A stretch of 64,000 bases of DNA from Agrobacterium tumefaciens (GCF_017726655.1 NZ_CP072308.1:186001-250000); one strand, 5' to 3'; counted from the first letter of the stretch, positions 17,570-26,226 are shown. Numbers and translations are program-made. The notes: generated from the letters alone by a model not told the origin.

Positions 17570-18327
17570 ATTTCGAAGCCGTCAAGTCCATCTATCTGTT
17601 CGAAATGGCGCGCACGCGCCGCACGCTGTTGCAAAGCGTGGTGTCGCCAGTCATTTCGACCTCCCTCTATTTCATCGTCTTCGGAACCGCGATCGGTTCG
17701 CGGATTCAGGAGGTTGGCGGCGTTTCCTATGGCGCGTTCATAACGCCCGGGCTCATCATGCTGACGCTTCTGACGCAATGTATCGGCAACGGCTCCTTCG
17801 GCATCTATTTCCCGAAGTTCACCGGCACGATCTATGAAATTCTCTCGGCACCTGTCGCAATGACGGAAATACTCGCCGGTTATGTCGGCGCGGCGGCGAC
17901 AAAGGGGCTGATGATCGGCACGATCATCCTGATCACAGCCTCGTTCTTCGTCGATATCAGCATCGCCCATCCGTTCATGATGATCCTGTTTTTCGTGCTG
18001 ACGGCGGTCAGTTTCAGCCTCTTCGGCTTCATCATCGGCATCTGGGCGTCGAATTTCGAACAGCTGAACCTCATTCCCATGCTGGTCGTTCCGCCGCTGA
18101 CCTTTCTCGGCGGCAGCTTCTATTCGATCGACATGTTGCCGCCGTTCTGGCAAACGGTCAGCCACTTCAACCCCGTGCTTTACCTGATCAGCGGTTTCCG
18201 CTGGAGCTTTTATGAGATCGCCGACGTCAACCCGGTGATCAGCCTGGCGATGATCACGCTGTTTCTGGCAGTATGCCTCGGGATTGTGGGCTGGATGTTC
18301 AAGACCGGATACCGGCTGCGCAACTGA
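17566..18327 (+). CDS. ABC-2-type exporter permease
   Basis: Inner-membrane protein of 253 aa with six hydrophobic segments and the ABC-2 signature region near the last third ([20 protein letters not shown], then [20 protein letters not shown]). It is the membrane partner of the ATPase directly upstream, with which it shares four bases. Similar pairs are annotated as drug/multidrug or nodulation-type exporters. A hairpin terminator follows at 18354-18379. Confidence 0.9.
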   Translation: MNFEAVKSIYLFEMARTRRTLLQSVVSPVISTSLYFIVFGTAIGSRIQEVGGVSYGAFITPGLIMLTLLTQCIGNGSFGIYFPKFTGTIYEILSAPVAMTEILAGYVGAAATKGLMIGTIILITASFFVDISIAHPFMMILFFVLTAVSFSLFGFIIGIWASNFEQLNLIPMLVVPPLTFLGGSFYSIDMLPPFWQTVSHFNPVLYLISGFRWSFYEIADVNPVISLAMITLFLAVCLGIVGWMFKTGYRLRN

Positions 18328-18353
18328 TCCGGGCTATATCTCTGGAAACGATG

Positions 18354-18379
18354 ACGCCCGGTTTTCACCGGGCGTTTTT
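18354..18379 (+). terminator. Terminator after the ABC-2 exporter operon
   Basis: ACGCCCGG and CCGGGCGT form an eight-pair stem around a short T-rich loop, followed by five T residues. It lies between convergent ABC-2 permease and ribB. Confidence 0.8.
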
Positions 18380-18406
18380 GATCGGGGAAAATGGGCAGGG
18401 TCGCGA

Positions 18407-19048
18407 TTATGCAACCTGCTTTTGCGCCACTTCTTCAAAGACCTCGCCTTCCAGATAGGACACGAGGTCCTTGATCGTCACGATCAACAGGCCATGGCGT
18501 TCGGCAAAGACTTCAAGCTGCGGCAGGCGGGCCATGGTGCCATCGTCATTGGCGATTTCGCAAATGGTGCCGGAAGGGAATTTGCCGGCGAGACGGCAAA
18601 GATCAACGGCCGCTTCCGTGTGGCCGGTACGGCCGAGAACGCCCTTCGGGTTGGCGCGCAGCGGAAAGATGTGGCCTGGGCGTGCGAAATCTTCCGCGCG
18701 CGACCCTTCCGAAACGAGCGCTCGCACAGTCTTTGCGCGGTCGGCTGCGGAGATGCCTGTCGTCGTGCCGGGAATATAATCCACCGAAACGGTGAATGCC
18801 GTCTTCAGCGATTCCGTGTTGCGCGACACCATCAAGGGAATATCGAGTGCATCGAGACGTTCGCCCGGCATGGCGACGCAGATCAGGCCACGCGCATGGT
18901 TCATCATGAAGGCGACTTGTTGCGGGGTGATGCTGTCTGAAGCGACAATGATATCGCCCTCATTCTCGCGGTCTTCATCATCGACAACAATCACCATCTC
19001 GCCACGGGAAATAGCGTCGATTGCGTCTTCAATCTTAGCAATGGTCAT
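18407..19048 (-). CDS. ribB: 3,4-dihydroxy-2-butanone 4-phosphate synthase
   Basis: Makes the four-carbon precursor of riboflavin from ribulose 5-phosphate. At 213 aa it is a stand-alone RibB, not a RibBA fusion. The metal/phosphate-binding DDEDRENEGD, the loop MNHARGLICVAMPG and the conserved GHIFPLRA...GRTGHTEAAVDL are all present. The upstream 5' UTR carries an FMN riboswitch (19173-19318), so expression should fall when FMN is plentiful. GAAAGG precedes the ATG. Confidence 0.95.
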   Translation of the reverse strand: MTIAKIEDAIDAISRGEMVIVVDDEDRENEGDIIVASDSITPQQVAFMMNHARGLICVAMPGERLDALDIPLMVSRNTESLKTAFTVSVDYIPGTTTGISAADRAKTVRALVSEGSRAEDFARPGHIFPLRANPKGVLGRTGHTEAAVDLCRLAGKFPSGTICEIANDDGTMARLPQLEVFAERHGLLIVTIKDLVSYLEGEVFEEVAQKQVA

Positions 19049-19172
19049 TTTCTTTCAAGCCTTTCAAGGGTTATGCCGTTTTGCGGCATTTTCGCGCTTC
19101 GGAAAGCGCCAAATATCCCTTGGGCGAACAATGCAATGCGAAGCCCGCGCACGCGCGAACGTCTTATGCCTT
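19049..19172 (-). other. Leader between FMN riboswitch and ribB
   Basis: Probable expression platform. A GCGCTT/AAGCGC hairpin and an AATGCCGC...GCGGCAT-like pairing are visible just before the ribosome-binding site, so control could be by translation initiation or by termination; no long U-run is seen, which favours translation (inference). Confidence 0.45.
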
Positions 19173-19318
19173 GTCCTCTTCCATCCGGACTATACCGTCG
19201 GCTCCGGCCTCTCACCGGATCTGCTGACCTCCCGGCTTTGGAGACCGGAAGCGCTCGCGGGCTCCGGGAAAATCCCGATACCGCCGGTGGGGAATTGCAC
19301 CCCGCCCTGAGAACAATC
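19173..19318 (-). promoter_or_regulatory. FMN riboswitch (RFN element) controlling ribB
   Basis: Read on the minus strand, the sequence contains the conserved RFN blocks in order: CAGGGCGGGGTGCAATTCCC, CACCGGCGGTA, GAGCCCGCGAGCG, GGTCAGCAGATCCGGTG, then CCGGAGCCGACGGTATAGTC with GGATGGAAGAGG. The closing helix is CTCAGGGC.../...AGAGG. It ends about 125 bases before the ribB start. A GC-rich hairpin (GGCGCTTTCCGAAGCGC on the minus strand) at about 19094-19110 may be part of the expression platform. Confidence 0.95.
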
Positions 19319-19469
19319 TCAACTTAGATTATCAAACGGGGCAAAATCAAGGGGGCAATGTTTCGCAACAATTTGCCTGCGCGAAACGGACAACCCGATT
19401 GCTGGGTAAACCGGGTATTTCATTCTGTGGATGCTAATGTGCCGGGTTTGAGGCGGAGGAGGGTGCCGC

Positions 19470-20177
19470 TTAGCGATCACGCAACCGCAATTCATCCGTC
19501 TGCATCTGCAACGAACCGAGCGTGGACAGGAAGCTCATGCCGAGCAGGCTCTGGCCCAATTGACCGTCCTGCGCCACAAGGGCTGGAATGTTGCGCCTGA
19601 CGATTGGGCCGATGGCGATTTCCGTGAGTGTCACAGGAGCGGCGGCCGTGCGTCCGTTTGCCGTCATGACCGGCACGGTATATCGCAGACCCGTCGTATC
19701 GATGCCGACAGCGGTTGCGTCGTCATTGGCGAGCACGACGGAGCTTGCGCCGGTATCGACCAGCATGTGGATCGATTTTCCCTCGACATTCACATTCGCC
19801 TCGAAATGGCCGCTCATCGATTTGTGCAGCACGATTTCCTGCTCGCCGCCTGGTGTCGTCACCACTACGGCGCGGCCGGGCATCAGCCCGCCGAGCAGCC
19901 GGTCACCGAAGGATTGCAGGTCGAAGCGGTAGAGATAGACCGAAACAAGCCCGAGTATGATGACCAGCCAGACGGCGAGCTGTCGGATGACGGTGCCGAG
20001 GCTGCCGCGCCTGCCGGCCAGAATGCCCGCTGATAACAGGCCCGCAATCGGCAGAAGGTAGAGAACATGCGCGAACCGGTCATTGTCGATGCCAAGCGTT
20101 CGGCCACCATCGTGATTGATGAGAAGGAGCCCAAGGCCAACGGCGAGCAGAAGGAGAACGATGGTCAGCCTGTTCAT
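19470..20177 (-). CDS. Membrane-anchored retropepsin-like aspartic protease (TIGR02281-type)
   Basis: Predicted protease of 235 aa. Three hydrophobic segments at the N-terminus (residues about 3-20, 35-55 and 65-83) are followed by a periplasmic or cytosolic single-lobe aspartyl protease domain from about residue 105. The catalytic motif is LVDTGASSVVL with the flap and C-terminal hydrophobic-Gly region (GQSLLGMSFLSTLGS). Such single-lobe enzymes act as dimers. Substrate unknown. Its start overlaps the end of the DUF1289 gene by four bases, so the two are cotranscribed. Confidence 0.85.
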   Translation of the reverse strand: MNRLTIVLLLLAVGLGLLLINHDGGRTLGIDNDRFAHVLYLLPIAGLLSAGILAGRRGSLGTVIRQLAVWLVIILGLVSVYLYRFDLQSFGDRLLGGLMPGRAVVVTTPGGEQEIVLHKSMSGHFEANVNVEGKSIHMLVDTGASSVVLANDDATAVGIDTTGLRYTVPVMTANGRTAAAPVTLTEIAIGPIVRRNIPALVAQDGQLGQSLLGMSFLSTLGSLQMQTDELRLRDR

Positions 20178-20365
20178 GTGGTCTGTGTCTCCTTGGCGGT
20201 CTTTGGCAGATTGCTCAGTCTTTGCGGCAGCCGCCGCATGATGTCGCGGCGAATCTCGTCGCTATAGCCGGCCCAGCCGCCGATTTCTTCCAGCGTGCGG
20301 CCGCAGCCGATGCAGAGGCTGTTGGTTCGCTCAAGTTGGCAGATGTGGATGCAGGGTGTTTCCAT
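20174..20365 (-). CDS. DUF1289 small cysteine-rich protein
   Basis: Protein of 63 aa with the DUF1289 pattern: METPCIHICQLERTNSLCIGCGRTLEEIGGW, giving the spacing C-x3-C-x8-C-x2-C that suggests a metal or Fe-S site. Function unknown. It is coupled to the downstream protease by a four-base overlap. Confidence 0.85.
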   Translation of the reverse strand: METPCIHICQLERTNSLCIGCGRTLEEIGGWAGYSDEIRRDIMRRLPQRLSNLPKTAKETQTT

Positions 20366-20383
20366 GGGCTCTATATCAATCGG

Positions 20384-21169
20384 TCAGGCCGCGAGGGCAA
20401 GGGCGACAAGGGTCACGATCTCCGTGATCTGCTGGCAGGCGCCGATCGTATCGCCGGTATGGCCGCCGATCCTGCTATCGCAGAGCCTGCCAAACAGCAT
20501 CGTTGCCAGGCATGCTGCTGCGAGCACCAGCACGATCGAGGCGGCTGGCAGGGCGTGCAGCGTAAAGAGGAGGAAGAGCAGCACACCGATTGCCAGCGCG
20601 ATGTTGCGCTCGCCGGTGCCGGGTTGCCCGGCACCGGCGGCGAGGCCGGAGGTTTTTGCAGCGGGCAGCGTCTGCCAATGCCACACCATCAACCCGCGGC
20701 TGAGGACCAGCGCGGCGATGAAGGCGGCGGCGGCAGCTTTTGCCGGCAACGTCTCGATCAGCGAGGCAAGGGCGGTAGCGCGCAGCGCGAAAGACAGAAC
20801 CATGGCGATGGCGCCATAGCTGCCGATTCGGCTGTCTTTCATGATCTCCAGCATGCGCGCCTTGTCCTTGCCGCTGCCGAAGCCGTCGGCCGTGTCGGCG
20901 AGCCCATCTTCATGCAAAGCGCCGGTGATGAGTGCGGTGATGCCGATGATCAGCCAGCCGGTCAGTTGTGGTGAGGCGTCAAAGGCAGCACACACGACAA
21001 CAAGGACGGCGCCGGGCAGGGCGATCAACAGACCGGCAGCGGGAAAGGCGCGGGCGGTGCGGCTCATCGATATGGCGTCGGCGTTCTCGAAAAACCGCGA
21101 GGGGACAGGCAGGCGGCTTAGAAAGGCGAGGGAATGCATGACATCTGTTATAAAATCCCCGGCCTTCAT
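20384..21169 (-). CDS. cobS: Adenosylcobinamide-GDP ribazoletransferase (cobalamin synthase)
   Basis: Joins adenosylcobinamide-GDP and alpha-ribazole in the last steps of B12 synthesis (called cobV in the Pseudomonas denitrificans scheme). Integral membrane enzyme of 261 aa with the LAFLSRLPVP N-terminal motif, the conserved HEDGLADTADGFGSGKDKAR loop and repeated hydrophobic segments. The frame is open further upstream, but GGAGAG lies directly before the ATG at 21169, which also matches family length. It is divergent from cobT, the preceding pathway step. Confidence 0.93.
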   Translation of the reverse strand: MKAGDFITDVMHSLAFLSRLPVPSRFFENADAISMSRTARAFPAAGLLIALPGAVLVVVCAAFDASPQLTGWLIIGITALITGALHEDGLADTADGFGSGKDKARMLEIMKDSRIGSYGAIAMVLSFALRATALASLIETLPAKAAAAAFIAALVLSRGLMVWHWQTLPAAKTSGLAAGAGQPGTGERNIALAIGVLLFLLFTLHALPAASIVLVLAAACLATMLFGRLCDSRIGGHTGDTIGACQQITEIVTLVALALAA

Positions 21170-21321
21170 GCTCTCTCCGCTGCAGTCTCTGCATTTCCGG
21201 TTGTTCCGCGGCGCATCCGCGATTATGAGAGGCGCAACAAAGACCGATTTGCCGGAAAACACAAGTTCCGGACGCATGAGCCGATGCGAAAGCCAGTGCG
21301 GCGACGAGAGAGATTGATATC

Positions 21322-22356
21322 ATGAGCATGAGCGGATTGCCCTTCGACGATTTTCGCGCGCTGCTGCGCGAGCTTCCCGGCCCGGATACCCATGCGCTTG
21401 TGGCGGCAAAGGAGCGAAATGCGCAACTGACGAAGCCTGCCGGTTCGCTCGGTCGTCTCGAAGAGATCGCCATGTGGCTGGCCGCCTGGTCCGGCCGTTC
21501 GCCTGCCGTCAACCGTCCGCTGGTGGCGATCTTTGCCGGCAATCACGGCGTTACGCGGCATGGTATCACGCCCTATCCGACCTCGGTCACACAGCAGATG
21601 GTGGAAAATTTCGCGGCTGGCGGTGCGGCGATCAACCAGATCTGCGTTGCCAATGATCTCGGCCTGAAGATTTTCGATCTGGCGCTGGACTATCCGACAG
21701 GTGATATCACCTGTGAGCCGGCGCTTTCGGAGCGCGACTGCGCCGCGACCATGGCCTTTGGCATGGAGGCGATTGCCGGTGGCACCGATCTTCTCTGTGT
21801 CGGCGAAATGGGGATCGGCAATACGACGATTGCCGCTGCCATCAATCTCGCACTTTACGGCGGCACGGCGGAGGAGTGGACCGGTCCGGGCACCGGTTCG
21901 GAAGGGGACGTCATGGCCCGCAAGATCGCGGCGGTGAAGGCGGCGGTGGACTTCCACAAGGATCACCTGTCGGACCCGCTGGAAATCATGCGCCGTCTCG
22001 GCGGACGCGAAATCGCGGCGATTGCCGGTGCGATTCTTGCTGCGCGCGTGCAACGCATTCCCGTGCTCGTGGATGGCTACGTGGCAACGGCCGCTGCGGC
22101 GCTGCTGAAGGCTGCCAATTCCTCTGCGCTCGACCATTGCCTTATCGGCCATGTCTCGGGGGAGCCCGGCCACCTTGCGGCGATTGAAAAGCTGGGCAAG
22201 ACACCGCTTCTGGCGCTCGGCATGCGGCTCGGCGAGGGCACAGGTGCAGCTCTTGCGGCTGGCATCGTCAAGGCCGCTGCCGCCTGCCATTCCGGCATGG
22301 CGACCTTCGAGGCAGCGGGGGTAGACACCCGCATCGCCCCGCCCACCAATCATTGA
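21322..22356 (+). CDS. cobT: Nicotinate-nucleotide-dimethylbenzimidazole phosphoribosyltransferase
   Basis: Makes alpha-ribazole 5'-phosphate for the lower ligand of B12 (cobU in the P. denitrificans scheme). It has 344 aa, close to the usual 340-350. Signature segments are LTKPAGSLGRLEEIAMWLA, FAGNHGV, GEMGIGNTTIAAAI and the C-terminal LGEGTGAALA containing the catalytic glutamate. A second ATG two codons later is an equally possible start. No cobalamin riboswitch motif was found in the 152-base gap to cobS. Confidence 0.95.
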   Translation: MSMSGLPFDDFRALLRELPGPDTHALVAAKERNAQLTKPAGSLGRLEEIAMWLAAWSGRSPAVNRPLVAIFAGNHGVTRHGITPYPTSVTQQMVENFAAGGAAINQICVANDLGLKIFDLALDYPTGDITCEPALSERDCAATMAFGMEAIAGGTDLLCVGEMGIGNTTIAAAINLALYGGTAEEWTGPGTGSEGDVMARKIAAVKAAVDFHKDHLSDPLEIMRRLGGREIAAIAGAILAARVQRIPVLVDGYVATAAAALLKAANSSALDHCLIGHVSGEPGHLAAIEKLGKTPLLALGMRLGEGTGAALAAGIVKAAAACHSGMATFEAAGVDTRIAPPTNH

Positions 22357-22364
22357 GGCTGAAG

Positions 22365-22769
22365 ATGGAAGCGACGCCGCACATGCCGCCGCCAGAACCG
22401 GCCTTCCGCAAGGAGAAGGGCTGGAGGCATCTTTTTGCCGCCGCCCGCTATTCCCTGCAAGGGCTTGGCCGGCTGTGGCAGGAAGCGGCGTTTCGCCACG
22501 AGGTTCTCGCTTTTGGCGCGGGGCTCACCCTTTTGCTGGTCGCCGGTTCGCCATTTGCACATCTTCTCGTCTTCACGGTGCTGATGCTGCTTCTGTTTTC
22601 GGTTGAAGCGCTGAATACGGCCATCGAGGAGCTGGTGGACCGCATCTCGCCGGAAATCTCTTCGGTCGGACGCCATGCCAAGGATCTCGGCTCGTTCGCC
22701 GTCTTCTGCCTGCTGATGGCGAACGGATTTTTCGTGCTGTATTCGCTGGTGACGACGCTATTTTTCTGA
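22365..22769 (+). CDS. dgkA: Diacylglycerol kinase
   Basis: Small trimeric membrane kinase of 134 aa that recycles diacylglycerol from membrane-derived oligosaccharide or glucan synthesis to phosphatidate. Family motifs: RYSLQGLGRLWQEAAFRHE at the membrane surface and the catalytic EALNTAIEELVDRI helix. Three transmembrane helices are visible. It follows cobT by eight bases and is convergent with the sensor kinase. Confidence 0.94.
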   Translation: MEATPHMPPPEPAFRKEKGWRHLFAAARYSLQGLGRLWQEAAFRHEVLAFGAGLTLLLVAGSPFAHLLVFTVLMLLLFSVEALNTAIEELVDRISPEISSVGRHAKDLGSFAVFCLLMANGFFVLYSLVTTLFF

Positions 22770-22782
22770 GATTTCCGCGGGT

Positions 22783-24318
22783 TCAGGCAAATGACCGGCG
22801 CCGCGGCTGGATGGCGTGGGTCTCTTCCACCGCTGGCAGGCTCTGTAACACGCGCTTCGCCGGCAGAATGGCGATGCCTTCGGTGCCCTCGCGCAACTTC
22901 GATTTGAGGATGAACTGGCCATCATGCTTGGCCAGGATCGCCTGAACGATGGGGAGGCCGAGCCCTGTTCCCTGTTCGGCGCTCTTGATCGCGATGGAGC
23001 CCTGACCGAAGGCCGACAGCACAATCGGAATTTCCTCTTCTGGGATGCCGGGACCATTATCGCTGATCGATACATATTGGCCGCCGCCCGCCGTCCAGCC
23101 GGCCTTGACGAGGATTTCGCCGCCCTGGGGCGTGAATTTCACGGCGTTTGAGAGCAGGTTGAGGATGACCTGCCGGATGGATTTCTCATCGGCCCAGACC
23201 TGCGGCAGGCTGGCTTCGAACTGTTGGGAAATGCGGATATTCTTGGCGCGGGCGCGCAGCTGGATCATGCCGATGCAGTCTTCGGCAATTTCGAGCATGG
23301 AAATGGACTCTTCGTTGAGATCGTAGCGACCGGCCTCGATGCGCGACAGGTCGAGGATCTCGTTGATGAGATCAAGCAGATGCTGGCCGGAGCGGTGGAT
23401 ATCGCCGGAATATTCCTTGTAGAGCGGGTTGTTGAGCGGACCGAGTACCTCCGACGACATGACCTCGGAGAAGCCGAGGATGGCGTTGAGCGGTGTGCGC
23501 AGTTCGTGCGACATGGAGGCGAGGAAGCGGGACTTGGCGAGGTTGGCCTCCTCCGCGCGACGCCGCGCTTCGTCGGAGACCGAGTTGGCGACTTCGAGTT
23601 CGGCGATCAGGTCGTCCTTTTCGGTCTGGGACGACAGGAGCTTGACGCTGGTCTGGTAGAGCCGGTTGGTGATGCGATGGCAAAAAAGGATGGCCATGCC
23701 GAACATCAGAGCGAGGCCGACATCGAATGGATTTCGCGAGATGGCTGCCGTCATGCCAAGCGCTGCGAGCACAGGCAGGAAAGTGAGGGAAATCGCCCGC
23801 CGCAGCATGAAATTGGCAATGGCGGTCAAGGAAAGCGCGATCAGCAGCGTCGAGCCCTTGAAGAAAAGAATGAGCGTCGGATCGTGGCGGGTGGGCTCCG
23901 CCAGCGCAAACATCGCCCAGGCAAAGCCGGTCAGGATCTGCATGCCGAGGAAAAGGTTTTTCCAGTGCTGGATATTGTCGGCGGTGATGTCCTGTTTCGC
24001 CGCCCGCTTGGCCAGCAGCAGCGAAAACGCATGTAAGCTGAGCGCGGTCAGCGACCAGAGGATCAGGCTGATGTCGCGGGTGATGTAGAGGCCGATGACG
24101 GAGGCAAGAACGATGAAAAGCGGCATGATCATCGCGCCCTGATGGGCCTCGGCGATGTGCATGGTCAGCATTTCGCGCTCATAGGCGTCGCTTGCGCCGG
24201 GTCCCTGCTGCAGGCGTTCACGCGTCGTCTTGACCGTGTCGAAAACCGCCTTGTTGCGGTGTTTTTTCGAGCGGTCGACGATGATCTTGTCGGTGGACGT
24301 GCTGACGCTTCTACTCAT
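22783..24318 (-). CDS. pdhS2: Membrane sensor histidine kinase, PdhS/DivJ-PleC type
   Basis: Histidine kinase of 511 aa. Residues about 45-215 contain six or seven hydrophobic segments, followed by a short coiled coil. The HisKA box is SMSHELRTPLNAILGFSEVM (phospho-accepting His near residue 270). The HATPase domain has the N box (VILNLLSNAVKFTP), G1 (ISDNGPGIP) and G2 (GTGLGLPIV). No HAMP, PAS or receiver domain is seen. The HisKA sequence resembles the DivJ/PleC/PdhS kinases that act on DivK, and the position relative to recA agrees with my recollection of A. tumefaciens PdhS2, a regulator of motility versus attachment. The symbol is a tentative assignment. Start placed at 24318; the upstream frame overlaps the divergent promoter. 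Confidence 0.65.
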   Translation of the reverse strand: MSRSVSTSTDKIIVDRSKKHRNKAVFDTVKTTRERLQQGPGASDAYEREMLTMHIAEAHQGAMIMPLFIVLASVIGLYITRDISLILWSLTALSLHAFSLLLAKRAAKQDITADNIQHWKNLFLGMQILTGFAWAMFALAEPTRHDPTLILFFKGSTLLIALSLTAIANFMLRRAISLTFLPVLAALGMTAAISRNPFDVGLALMFGMAILFCHRITNRLYQTSVKLLSSQTEKDDLIAELEVANSVSDEARRRAEEANLAKSRFLASMSHELRTPLNAILGFSEVMSSEVLGPLNNPLYKEYSGDIHRSGQHLLDLINEILDLSRIEAGRYDLNEESISMLEIAEDCIGMIQLRARAKNIRISQQFEASLPQVWADEKSIRQVILNLLSNAVKFTPQGGEILVKAGWTAGGGQYVSISDNGPGIPEEEIPIVLSAFGQGSIAIKSAEQGTGLGLPIVQAILAKHDGQFILKSKLREGTEGIAILPAKRVLQSLPAVEETHAIQPRRRSFA

Positions 24319-24427
24319 TGTTACAACGCAGGGGTGACATGAACCCTTGCAGACTACGCCCAAAATCTTAAGAAGATGCTGCCGTGAAAGGATTTGTTTG
24401 CCATTTCTGACAAGGGTTTGTTGTGAC

Positions 24428-25021
24428 ATGAGACGAAATGGAGGCAAGGGCAGGGGCTTTTCGCTGCTGCGCGACGGCGGGCTTTTCCTCGCCACCGTGT
24501 TTCTTGGCATCCTCATCGCCGCGAGGCTCGATCAATTCAACAGCGAAACCCACCGTGGCCGGTTTTTTGTGATCGATGGTGATACGCTGGCAAAGGGCGG
24601 CGACCGTTTCCGGCTGCTCGGCATTGATGCGCCCGAGCTTGCGCAGACATGTCTTCGCGGCAGCGAAAGCTGGCCATGCGGCGAGGAAGCGCGCCGTGCC
24701 CTGCAGCGGCTGGCAAGCGCTGCGGATTTTTCCTGCTCGGGTGGTTCAAGAGATCGATATGGCCGGCTGCTGGTCTATTGTTCCGCAGGCGGCAGGGATG
24801 TCTCGTCGGACATGGTGTCTGCGGGCTTTGCAGTGGCGTCCGGTTATTTTCAGTTCTCCAGCGAACAGGCAGAAGCCCGTCGGCAGGCGCGCGGTATCTG
24901 GGTGGGAGAATTTGAAAACCCGTCGCAATGGCGTCGCGAACACCGAGCGGCGGATCTCGATACCCCCGCAACCGGTTTCCTGACCATTCTTCGTCATCTG
25001 CTGGGGTGGGGGCATGGCTGA
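24428..25021 (+). CDS. Membrane-anchored thermonuclease-like (SNase) protein
   Basis: Protein of 197 aa with one N-terminal hydrophobic segment (GGLFLATVFLGILIAARL) that may anchor it or act as signal, followed by a staphylococcal-nuclease fold. Catalytic-type positions are present: VIDGDTL, the arginine in RFRLLGIDAPELAQTC and the second arginine in DRYGRLLVYC. Sugar-nonspecific DNA/RNA cleavage is the family activity. It overlaps the next gene by eight bases. An earlier in-frame ATG at 24347 lies in the divergent promoter region and is less likely. Confidence 0.85.
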   Translation: MRRNGGKGRGFSLLRDGGLFLATVFLGILIAARLDQFNSETHRGRFFVIDGDTLAKGGDRFRLLGIDAPELAQTCLRGSESWPCGEEARRALQRLASAADFSCSGGSRDRYGRLLVYCSAGGRDVSSDMVSAGFAVASGYFQFSSEQAEARRQARGIWVGEFENPSQWRREHRAADLDTPATGFLTILRHLLGWGHG

Positions 25022-25667
25022 AAGAGAAAGGACCGCGCCGATGGACCAGGATGCGCTGGGCGGCCTGCGTGCCGAAATTGCCCGCTGTCGTCTCTGTCGC
25101 GACGGCCCGCTCAAGGGCGTCGCGGATCGCCTGCCGCACGAACCGCGACCGGTGGTGGTCCTCTCGCGAAAAGCGCGCATCCTGATTGCCGGCCAGGCGC
25201 CGGGGCTGCGCGTTCATGAATCGGGGCTGCCTTTCAACGATGCCTCGGGCGACCGGCTCCGGCAGTGGCTGAATGTCGATAGACCGACGTTTTATGATCC
25301 TGACCGTTTCGCCATCGTACCCATGGGTTTCTGTTTCCCCGGGTACGACGACAAGGGGAGCGACCTGCCGCCGCGGCGCGAATGCGCCCCGCACTGGCGG
25401 CAGCGGGTTATCGCGGCAATGCCCCAGGTGGAGCTGATCCTCGCCGTCGGCCAATATGCGCAGGCCTTTCACCTCGGTGAAAAACGCGCGAAAACCATGA
25501 CGGAGACGGTGCAAAACTGGCGCAGCTACCTGCACGTCAACGCCGGTCCCGGCATCTTGCCCCTTCCGCATCCGAGCTGGCGCAATACCGGATGGCTGAA
25601 AAAGAACCCGTGGTACACAGAGGAGTTGCTTCCGGTTCTGCGGCAATATGTGGAAATGCGGATTTAG
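25014..25667 (+). CDS. Uracil-DNA glycosylase family protein with four Fe-S-type cysteines
   Basis: Protein of 217 aa. The first glycosylase motif reads ILIAGQAPGLRVHESGLPFN and the second is LPHPSWRNTGW, matching the UDG superfamily (motif A with GxAPG, motif B with HPS). Cysteines at about residues 25, 28, 107 and 124 (C-x2-C ... C-x16-C) are spaced like the 4Fe-4S ligands of family 4/5 enzymes. Motif A differs from the standard GEAPG (family 4) and GLAPG (family 5). Damage excision is inferred, with exact base specificity unknown. An alternative start is ATG 25041. Confidence 0.8.
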   Translation: MAERERTAPMDQDALGGLRAEIARCRLCRDGPLKGVADRLPHEPRPVVVLSRKARILIAGQAPGLRVHESGLPFNDASGDRLRQWLNVDRPTFYDPDRFAIVPMGFCFPGYDDKGSDLPPRRECAPHWRQRVIAAMPQVELILAVGQYAQAFHLGEKRAKTMTETVQNWRSYLHVNAGPGILPLPHPSWRNTGWLKKNPWYTEELLPVLRQYVEMRI

Positions 25668-25737
25668 TGAAACAATTTTCTGTTTTTTCGCAAAAATTAG
25701 TGTATTGAAAGGAAATTAATTCAGGAGGGTAGACGCA

Positions 25738-26226
25738 TTGGATCGCCTAGACCGTAAGATTTTGCGCATTCTGCAAGAGGATTCCACGCTGGCCGTTGCC
25801 GATCTGGCGAAAAAGGTTGGCCTTTCCACAACGCCCTGTTGGCGGCGTATCCAGAAGATGGAAGAAGACGGCGTCATCCGCCGGCGTGTGGCCCTGCTCG
25901 ATCCGGTCAAGGTCAATACCAAGGTCACGGTTTTCGTCTCCATTCGCACCGCCTCGCATTCCATCGAATGGCTGAAGCGCTTTTCCGAAGTGGTTTCCGA
26001 GTTCCCTGAGGTGGTCGAGTTCTATCGCATGAGCGGTGACGTCGATTATCTGCTGCGCGTCGTCGTGCCAGATATTGCGGCCTATGACGCCTTCTACAAA
26101 CGGATGATCGCGAAGATCGAAATCCGCGACGTGTCCTCCGCCTTCGCGATGGAGCAGATCAAATATACGACGGAACTGCCGCTCGATTACATGTTGCTGG
26201 ATAATCCGAAATCCGGCGAAGAGTGA
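25738..26226 (+). CDS. Lrp/AsnC-family transcriptional regulator
   Basis: Regulator of 162 aa with an N-terminal helix-turn-helix (DRLDRKILRILQED, DLAKKVGLSTTPCWRRIQKM) and a C-terminal RAM/ligand-binding domain (MSGDVDYLLRVVVPDIAAYD). Members respond to amino acids and form octamers. The start is TTG, well supported by AGGAGGG eight bases upstream; no ATG gives a full-length product. It is followed by a clear terminator. The target is unknown; no amino-acid gene is directly adjacent. Confidence 0.93.
   Translation: MDRLDRKILRILQEDSTLAVADLAKKVGLSTTPCWRRIQKMEEDGVIRRRVALLDPVKVNTKVTVFVSIRTASHSIEWLKRFSEVVSEFPEVVEFYRMSGDVDYLLRVVVPDIAAYDAFYKRMIAKIEIRDVSSAFAMEQIKYTTELPLDYMLLDNPKSGEE

Noticed and set aside
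21170..21321. Possible cobalamin riboswitch between cobS and cobT
   Set aside because: A GCCAGTG-like string is present near 21294, but the other conserved blocks are not.
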